A stretch of 64,000 nt of DNA from Diphasiastrum complanatum (Eukaryota; Streptophyta; Lycopodiopsida; Lycopodiales; Lycopodiaceae): NCBI GenBank assembly GCA_029204225.1, contig CM055096.1, positions 44,127,967-44,191,966 of the forward strand. Reading direction: 5' to 3'. The notes below the pieces were generated by a model, which worked only from the letters and a program-made list of their open reading frames with translations, had not been told where the DNA came from and made no database searches. Position 1 is the stretch's first letter; each line of letters opens with the position of its first letter. Both the position numbers and the translations under genes were made by a program. Positions 55,996 through 64,000 of this stretch are shown one piece after another.

Positions 55996-56384
55996 TTCGC
56001 CTAAGGTAAAAACAGGTACCAACTGGTTAAAAGAATATTCTCCCAACTCAGTATGGGTATATCTGAGGTGGATCTTGCTTCTAAAAAGTCGGCGAACAAT
56101 TCTAACACAATTTGTGCACAAAATGACAAAAAAAATAATTTTCCAAGTCATTTTTCACATAAGATCTGATTCCTGAAAATACTTTCCTTCAATTTTTTCT
56201 AATCTGATGATATGTCTGGACTTTTGCACATCAGTCTTTCCTCACTTTTTTTTTTAACACTGTCTTTTCCAAAAGAAAATATCAACTAAATAGTAATACC
56301 AAGAAATTGAAAAACAAATAAAATAAAGGCATCATTCACAATCATGCTAACTGAACTGGCGGTGCAAGTTGCCAAAACTTACGT

Positions 56385-56640
56385 AGTCCGCTGCCATTCA
56401 CTGGAGTATCAAAACGTTTTCCATCCATATGTTCAGGAATAATTGCTCCATAGTTCAAATTTGTTTTGACTCTATACGATCATATACCGGTAAACTTCAA
56501 ATTTTCCTTGATCAGCTTAGTTTTATACATCAATGCTAGATCTCCTTCTTTCAAATCTTTTTTGTGTAACCGTCAATTGTGCCATGCCTTACGACGAGCT
56601 TTCTCTGCTGCTAATGCATGAGCTGCCATCAATCTGGTTT
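56385..56640 (-). pseudogene. Integrase C-terminal tail of element E
   Basis: On the minus strand the reading gives EKARRKAWHN, then DLKEGDLALMYKTKLIKENLKF and HMDGKRFDTPVNGSGLRKFW. This is the end of a gypsy integrase (KKDLKEGDLVL, then a G-rich strand). It follows gag sequence within about 20 bases, which defines the deletion. Confidence 0.7.
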
Positions 56641-56659
56641 CACATAAACTCCAGATGTT

Positions 56660-58108
56660 GTTGGTATATCAGTTAATGGTATAGAATCAGCATGTACTGG
56701 ATCTGCTACCGGTTCTTTCTGCTTTTGAGCTATGGTAACCACCATCAAAGGTACACTTGGTCTTTGCTTAATTATTATCAAATTTACAGGAGCTATGACC
56801 GGTGGAGGCTTTGGTCTTGCGGGACACTCCTTGTAGCAATGCCCATAACCACAGTCATGACATAATGGTACAAATTTGCTTATGTTTGGACATTCTGCAA
56901 CTATGTGATTTTCTCCATATGCAAAGCATCCAAACGGCGCTCTGGTCCAATTTCTAGATGTTTGTTGTTGTGCGACAACATAGATAGCATACTGTTCTGA
57001 AGGTCCGCTCTCATTACTGTAATTTCATTGCTCGTTGCCTCTGTAAGGTTCTGGTTCCATCAAATTAATAGGAGGAGCCGGTTGTGTCAGTGGAGCTGGT
57101 AATGCTAATCTCTACGGATACCCAAGATGAGGTTTGGTTGTAGGATCCTTTCCGTAATGGGGTTCCCGATATCCCATCTGGGCATATCGTTGCTGGATAA
57201 TTCGAGGATTAAGTTGCAATAAGCAGTCTCATGATCAGGCGAATTACACAAATGGCAAATACTGGTTTCTATTCGTTTTTTCAATTGAGGATATTCATTT
57301 GTTGTGTGATTGTCCGCACAAATGGAACACCGGACATTTTCCTTAGTAGGAAAAGTCTTAGCAAACTTCTCAGGTTCCTTGTTCGCTTTTCCATGGAAAT
57401 TTTCCAATACTTTGATCTTCTCATCAAGTTGCAACTACAACTTGGTTCTTCCTCGTTGAGCATCATCTCTACAGTAGCGTTGATATTCGTTGATGCAATA
57501 GTGGTGGATGTCGTAGTGGTCTGCCTTGCCATATAAGGCAACATACCAATATTTTTCTCGTCAATTGAATCTTCATCCTCCTCTCGTATTGCATCGTCCA
57601 TAGCATTTTGCAAAATTGCGTACTCATTATGGCGTTTCAGCTCACGTATGATCCTTTTAGGTAGACTTGACAAAAACCACATAATCATGGCATTTTCGTT
57701 AATCAGCTCGGGTTCACACTCAGATCTGAGGCGTTTAACCCGTTCAACGTAATCTTGAACCATTTCCCGCTTTCCCATTATAACTTTACTTAAAAGTAGA
57801 AAAGGGTCTTCCATAAACTTCTGAGGTTTGAACCGTGTGATAAGGGCTCATTTAACAGTTTCCCAATCTGTGCGCTCAGTCTTATCTTGATTGTACTACC
57901 AATCTTGTGCTGCACCCGTTAAGGCCATAGGAAAAGACTTAAGTTTATCTTGAGGAAAAACTTTGCCATAGACTTCACAAGATTCCGCATAGATATGAAG
58001 AAATCTAATTGGATCTGTTAATCCATTGTATTTGGGTAGATTCAAACGGGGTGCTCTCTTAACAATGATTGGATTGACTTCCTGAGGAGCAGCTCTTGGA
58101 GTAGCCAT
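56660..58108 (-). pseudogene. gag of element E
   Basis: The start MATPRAAPQEVNPIIVKRAPRL at 58108 aligns with A and B. The core has ALTGAAQDW, DPFLLLSKVIMGKREMVQDY and MWFLSSLPKRIIRELKRHNEY. The knuckles are CSICADNHTTNEY, CHLCNSPDHETAYC, CFAYGENHIVAEC (second Cys replaced by Tyr) and CHDCGYGHCYKEC. It has stops and shifts at about 57895, 57435 and 57110. It ends in the linker with TTSGVY before the jump to integrase. Confidence 0.8.
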
Positions 58109-59280
58109 CTTTACAAATTAAATCAAGTAGACAATGAGATTGGATCTAGATTTTTCAACCAGGAACTGTCTCAGTTCAGATTTGCAAAATTCCTAAATTG
58201 TGAAAAAGATTCTACGATCAAACGATCGACACTTCTCAAAATCAAGAATTCTCAGAATCAGAATCAAATTGAGCCAGATTTGACCAAAAATTTGACAGAC
58301 TTGATCTTGAAAATCAGAACCTAAAAATAATCCTGGCGAAGGTTTCCTAGGCGAAGATTGACTCGGCGAAGGTTCAATAATGTTATTTTTAGTAAAAACT
58401 CTCTGATCAAGTTTTTCTGCCAAATTTAATGGAAATAAACTTCGTCGAACTCTCAGACAGAGAATTTGACTTAGATAAATCTAGGGTAGAACTGGCGAAG
58501 GTTCCTAACACATAAAAATATAATTTATGTAGTTTGGCGAGGGTAAAAATAGAGATTTTCTGTGATCATGACAAATCTAATTTTTGCCAACTCACAAATG
58601 GAAATTTACTATATTTAGAGTCTTCAAAAAACTTGGCGAAGGATCTAGCTAAGAATAAGAGTAATATTGGTATTTTTGCAAAAAAGAGACTTTTTTTTGG
58701 CAAAAATAAGACATTATGACAACTGATCCTCTGAAATACCTTCTATTTTTGGTACTATTCTTCGTCGACCTGGCAATAGATAGCTCTGAATCACACCTAT
58801 GCAAAATGAATCGGACGAAGGTTCTTTTTCTATATTTCTTAGGATTTTGGTGATTTTTTGGTGTTTTTTGATAGTTTTTCTGATGTTTCTGAAAATCTGC
58901 TGGGAAGGAACGTTTGCCCTTCAAACTGAAGGTTCTATGATCAAAACCAAAGTTGCTCGCAACTCAGAGAACATTTCCTGAACGAGGGTAAAAAGTTATC
59001 AGCTCTGATGACGATTTTTGCCTCCTTTTGACCAAGATCTGGCAGATTTGACCGATTTTTGTTGTTTTTTCTGATATCTCAAATCTAGATGGGTGATCTA
59101 AATAGCTTCCCCTGTTCAATAATCAGATCAGACTCCAAACAAGAAAATCCACTCAAATCAGCCAAAATCACTTCCAAACTAACTCTAAACGTAGATTTAA
59201 CACTATTCATGCCATGACAAGATGCCTAATGCAAGCTAACCATCCAACAAACATGCTGCAAACTGAAAAATTGGCGTAGC
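58109..59280 (-). repeat. Leader of element E with repeated AACCTTCGCC motif
   Basis: Untranslated region of about 1.17 kb between primer site and gag. On the plus strand, GGCGAAGGTT-type units occur at 58334, 58350 (GGCGAAGATT), 58365, 58493, 58535 (GGCGAGGGT), 58634 (GGCGAAGGA), 58813 (GGACGAAGGTT) and 58980 (AACGAGGGT). On the element strand they read as (G)AACCTTCGCC. The motif resembles GAACTCTCGCA in the leader of the other gypsy family (element C). No coding function is seen. Confidence 0.7.
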
Positions 59281-59298
59281 TCCCTGGCAACAGCACCA
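59281..59298 (-). promoter_or_regulatory. Primer-binding site for tRNA-Asp, element E, CpG-decayed
   Basis: On the minus strand TGGTGCTGTTGCCAGGGA. It differs from the perfect tRNA-Asp complement TGGCGCCGTTGCCGGGGA at three places, each a C-to-T or G-to-A change at a CpG. It lies four bases inside the LTR end. Confidence 0.8.
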
Positions 59299-59302
59299 AA
59301 AT

Positions 59303-60086
59303 TGTAGTGGATTTCTTTCGTAGCCTATTCTCAACCCAAGATCTAAGCAATCTAGCATCAAGGAGATGAAGTTAGTTGTCACACGTAGGTTCATTCCCAT
59401 GAGAGCGATAACATATCTCAGATTTCAGCATGAATGTAAGATCCACATCTAACTCTAACATCCATTAACCCTAAGCATTAACACTACAACCATTAACATT
59501 GCGATCTACAATGAAAATAGCTTACTCTTTCTCTCTCTCTCCTTCTCTCTCACAAAAAACATAAGAAATGGCAATACCAATGATACTCAGATCCAACAAT
59601 TAACAAATGCAACAAAAGCATGAGAGATGGAAAAAAAAGATAGAGAGCAAGGACATTCACAAATCCATTTCATAAGAGAACCAACCTGCTTGTATTGAAA
59701 TGAGGATATGAACATGTGCAACAAACTCAGCTTGCCCCTTTTTATAGTGGAGAGGAGAGCCTTCACCTCAAAATTCTATTGGCCCATTTCTACCTCCCTA
59801 ACTATTCAAACTTAAAAAAGAGTGGGAACCATTCAAAATTGGAGGGAACCAGTTTGAATTTAAATTTGAACCAATTTTGGTGGGAGTCCCAACTTTATTC
59901 ACCAACTTGACATTTAGGGCTACGACATTAAAAGTCCCGCAAAAAGGCCTAAAGTCCTTTTATTGACTTTCTAATTATCAAATAACTATGTGATCATCGG
60001 GTTGGACTTACACATGCAGGGTGCCAAATCCCTCTCACTTATTAACTAGGGTTAGGGTTGCCTTGGGATCCGCAAACCCTCCAACA
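59303..60086 (-). repeat. 5' LTR of element E
   Basis: On the element strand it runs from TGTTGGAGGG to CCACTACA, 784 bases, with TG...CA ends. The part at 59880-60086 matches 10317-10531. The primer site follows at the expected distance. The flanking bases on the outer side are ATATG; the matching duplication cannot be seen because the 3' LTR is missing. Confidence 0.85.
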
Positions 60087-62139
60087 ATATGTGAAGAGCC
60101 ATTAGCACTTCCTTGATTTATTATGGTAGATATAGGGTCAACTACTGATTTAGATGTTTTGAGCATAGGTAGATTTGACATAGCCGAGGAATATAGATTG
60201 TTGGATTTCAATGCTCAGGCTCAAATCATTTGGTAATGAGCATCCTAAAAACCTATATATACTTATTCTTGGAAAACACAAAAAAATTATAAAGACACGA
60301 ATTTCCACCAAATGATCAAAAAATTCAAGATCGATTTTTTTCGACCCAAGCATATTTTTCGACCCAATGCCATTCTTGTCAAAGAGAGATTTCTTCGACC
60401 CTGGATCAGATTGGATCAGGTCTAATTTTTGTCGGGCGTCTTCAACCCTGGATCGGACCGGGTCTAATAAATTTGACCCAATGTATAAATTTTGACCCTT
60501 TGTATAAATTTGACCTAGTGTGTAAAATTTCGACCCTTGTACTGTCAACTCGGAAATCTGACCCACGTCACGACGTTGACAGGCCGCCTACTTCTGTACA
60601 TAACTCTCTGACAAAAATGACGGCTACCTACTGCAAGACAGGTGTAGTTAAGCAAGTAGATTAATGCCAGCTTTCAATGTACTGATCATTTGACTTCCAA
60701 TCATCAAGGAAGATCTACATTGGAGTCTTCAGTTAGCTAGCAACGAACTCAGCTAAAGAATGTTTGCGGCCACTATTTTTGCGCCTAGCTTCAAGCATTG
60801 TACTCAGTTTTGATTATTATCAGAGTGCAGTTTTGTTTCACTATTGTTCTATTTCATTTGCGCATTGTAATATCTGATTCATCTTGAACTCGTCTTTATT
60901 GGTAACTGCCGCATTTCCGATCCACACCTGCTCACCACTTTCGCTGCAATATGTGGAGAAGATGTCAACTTTTAAGGGCAGTCCTTAAGACAAAAAGACT
61001 TTCAAAATGAGTGGTTTTATACCGATTGATATTTTTTTAGCCATCCTTGGGCAGTGGGTTAGCCTTGAACCGCATCCTACTTTTCCTTCTCAATCTGGGA
61101 TCCTGTAAATGTGATTAGGGGTCCACTGTCGGCCTTTCAGGGCTCTTTGAAACATGGGACCCAAAAAATGCTGGTGGATTTCATGGCACCTGGCTTGCAA
61201 GAAAATATCGATCAATATTCTACTTAGTCTCCAACTTTCATTTTAGGTTGTTGGAAAATGTCAATCGATGTTTTTCTTTATCGCCAGAACCAATTTGGCT
61301 TGTTGTTAGAAGTGCCAAATATCTTGTATTTTACAGATTGTGCCGAGTGTCTTGTAATTCTACATATTGTCAGAAAAATAACACGTACATACTTGATAGG
61401 TCCTTATCAAAATGAAATTAGTTAGTGATTCTAACAAGGATATGGTAACAACTTGTGAGGTGTAGACTAAGTTTCCTAGCAATCCATGGATTGGTAATTG
61501 CCATATAGATTTTAGTCTTCTAGAGCAATTGAAGTTTGGGATGTCTTGATCTAAATATTAGCCTTGTTTAAACTCTTGATGGTTGAAGACTTTCTAGGTG
61601 CATGCCAAATAGGTATTGTGTTACTGGAATGACCTTGACCCACAATCCTACCTTGGCAACTAAAATTATTGGCGAGAACTCTCTACTCCAAGCTAGGATT
61701 TCAATGGCAACATAAATCGACAAAAAAAAAAAAACTTGAATCTCAATTTGAAAGCCAATTTTTTCACTCGGAAAATTGGGCTATTATGAACAACAATTTT
61801 TGCAATTTTGTAAAAATCGACATGTAAAACCCGACTATTAATGATATAATCAACATAAAATTGTCCATAGATAGGAGTCCCAGCCCATTCAGAGATTTCA
61901 ATGATTATTTGCACTGGAAAAATATGCTCATTTACAAGTTTTTGAATAGAAAAACACCTATGTAGGGAGCAGTGTCTCTCCAGTTCTTTGTAATGAATAG
62001 CCAAGGGACGCTAATAATAAAAAGGCAAAAGGCAAAGGCAATTGAATACATAAAGGCAACCATCAATAGTCACAAGACAATTGCATGAATATGTGCTTAG
62101 TTGCCTTCCAATGTAGTTGCTTTGGTCCATGCATGAACT
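60087..62139. other. No gene recognised
   Basis: AT-rich sequence with no convincing coding region. A cluster of GACCC-type units (60400-60560) forms a loose repeat, with TTTGACCC spaced at 15-20 bases. Nothing else supports a feature. Confidence 0.4.
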
Positions 62140-62690
62140 GTGACCAAAACAACAACATAGCTAATATTTGGCCTTGTGGTTGTGAGATACATAAGACTAC
62201 TCACAAGTGAGTGATATAAAGTAGCATCAATTGACTTACTCTAATCAAAATTAGAAAGTTTCACACCAACCTCTATGTGAATAGACAAAACCTTACTATC
62301 CTCCATGTGAAACCTCAAGGTCTCTAGCATACTTGGTTTGCGTAAGTGCAATCCCTTGACCACTTTGCCATATTTCAACACCAAGGCAATAATGCATCAT
62401 ATTTAAGTCTGTCATGTCAAATTCCTTTAGAGGTTTTATTTGATTTCTTTCACTAAATCATTATTATCACTTGTAATAATTAGATTATCAACAAAATGTG
62501 CAATCTTTTAAAAGCATAGAGCCATCATTGTCAATAACATACAAATTGGAATTTAAAGAAGAGCATTCAAATCCTTGTTCTAAAAAATAATCATCTATGC
62601 ATCTATATCATGCATGAGGAATTTGTCTCAAGCTATATAACATTTCTATGATTTGCATACCTTGCCCTCCTCTCATTGGATTATAGGTGG
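62140..62690 (-). pseudogene. Copia reverse transcriptase remnant
   Basis: On the minus strand the reading gives LYSLRQIPHA, YRCIDDYFLEQGFECSS and NLYVIDNDGS (family LYGLKQAPRAWY..ID.YF...GF..S..D..L+). It continues with DNLIITSDNNDLVKEIK, which corresponds to the YVDDLIITG region with the catalytic pair altered, and then EFDMTDLKY. Stops and shifts are frequent. Confidence 0.65.
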
Positions 62691-62719
62691 CTAAAGGAGT
62701 GAAGGAAGGAAGCCTTTGT

Positions 62720-63005
62720 AAACGTTTTGCTAGAAATCAAAGTTAATATGCCCTTATTGCAGTGGAGGGGATGCAAGGTAAACTTTGGCATGATTCTCAA
62801 ATTTCCAAAGATTTACATAACGTGGTTGTTGAGTTGTCTGCAATTAAATCTGAGACATGTTTTTGAAGCATGTGTGATAGGGAAGTATCATGGACGAAGA
62901 TTCTCTAAAGCCAAAGGAGATTTTGAATCAATAATTTATTCAGATTTTTGTGGTTTGACTCTGACTACGTCGATAGTAAAAAGTTTGGAAAATCAAGAAG
63001 TCTAA
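62720..63005 (+). pseudogene. Copia integrase zinc-domain fragment
   Basis: The frame 62727-63005 reads FEACVIGKYHGRRFSKAKGD and then IIYSDFCGL, matching the copia pattern C.ACV.GK.....F......R...+HSD+CGP. The His part of the zinc domain (NFGMILKFPKIYITWLL) is poorly kept. It lies head to head with the RT remnant at 62140-62690. Confidence 0.65.

Positions 63006-64000
<995 letters not shown>

Larger units (their letters stand above)
56385..60086 (-). mobile_element. Ty3/gypsy retrotransposon E, internally deleted copy of the A/B family
   Basis: Read on the minus strand: 5' LTR (60086-59303), tRNA-Asp primer site, motif-rich leader, gag (58108 to about 56660), then directly the integrase C-terminal tail (56640-56385). 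Protease, RT, RNase H and most of integrase are absent. It is the only copy of its family here with a complete LTR, and it supplies the LTR sequence that identifies the fragment at 10317-10531. Confidence 0.85.

Noticed and set aside
61693-62004. Minus-strand 103-codon ORF
   Set aside because: I found no motif or homologue I recognise, and the composition is like the surrounding AT-rich DNA.

Overview
The window looks like nuclear DNA of a land plant, probably a non-flowering vascular plant such as a fern or lycophyte (inference). Support: short runs of the plant telomere unit TTTAGGG, a plant-type lipoyl(octanoyl)transferase gene, spliced gene remnants, and many plant Ty3/gypsy and Ty1/copia elements, together with a Penelope-like reverse transcriptase and a DNA N4/N6-methyltransferase fragment, which I would not expect in a typical flowering plant. 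Only one protein gene looks intact: the octanoyltransferase at 43630-44346 (minus). Nearly everything else is decayed transposon.

Layout. 1-4.8 kb: a broken eIF4A-III-like fragment, AT-rich empty DNA, and a methyltransferase fragment. 4.86-16.97 kb: two head-to-tail gypsy copies of one family (A and B), separated by a reversed LTR fragment and an orphan triple zinc-knuckle ORF. 16.97-21.07 kb: gypsy element C of a second family, with LTR, a solo LTR nested in that LTR, a tRNA-Asp primer site, a leader full of a short repeated motif, a gag joined by deletion to the integrase end, and a coiled-coil ORF. 21.07-27.06 kb: a Penelope-like element (minus) flanked by direct repeats, with a hAT-type MITE inside. 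27.2-30.3 kb: a LINE (minus). 30.4-33 kb: telomere-type repeats and fragments of a SNF2 remodeller. 33-35.96 kb: a second gypsy type primed by initiator tRNA-Met (minus), followed by GC-rich foldback repeats. 37.6-39.6 kb: a copia remnant carrying a hAT-type MITE. 41.5-42.3 kb: foldback repeats. 43.6-44.4 kb: the octanoyltransferase. 44.4-47.2 kb: a coiled-coil fragment and an intron-containing gene remnant of a family I cannot name. 48.4-53.7 kb: gypsy element D, broken by an internal inversion and by a solo LTR with perfect target duplication. 54-60.1 kb: a copia scrap and element E (minus), an internally deleted relative of A and B with LTR, primer site and motif-rich leader. 60.1-64 kb: copia pieces in opposed orientations and a long (GA)n tract.

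The transposons do not act together as a pathway. They form layers: gypsy elements first, then solo LTRs, MITEs, LINE and Penelope-like insertions cut into them. The least explained signals are the repeated GAACyyTCGC-type motif in the leaders of two gypsy families, the Penelope-like element with no visible GIY-YIG endonuclease, the unnamed spliced gene at about 45-47 kb, the methyltransferase fragment, and the fragments of a CLASSY/DRD1-like SNF2 protein.
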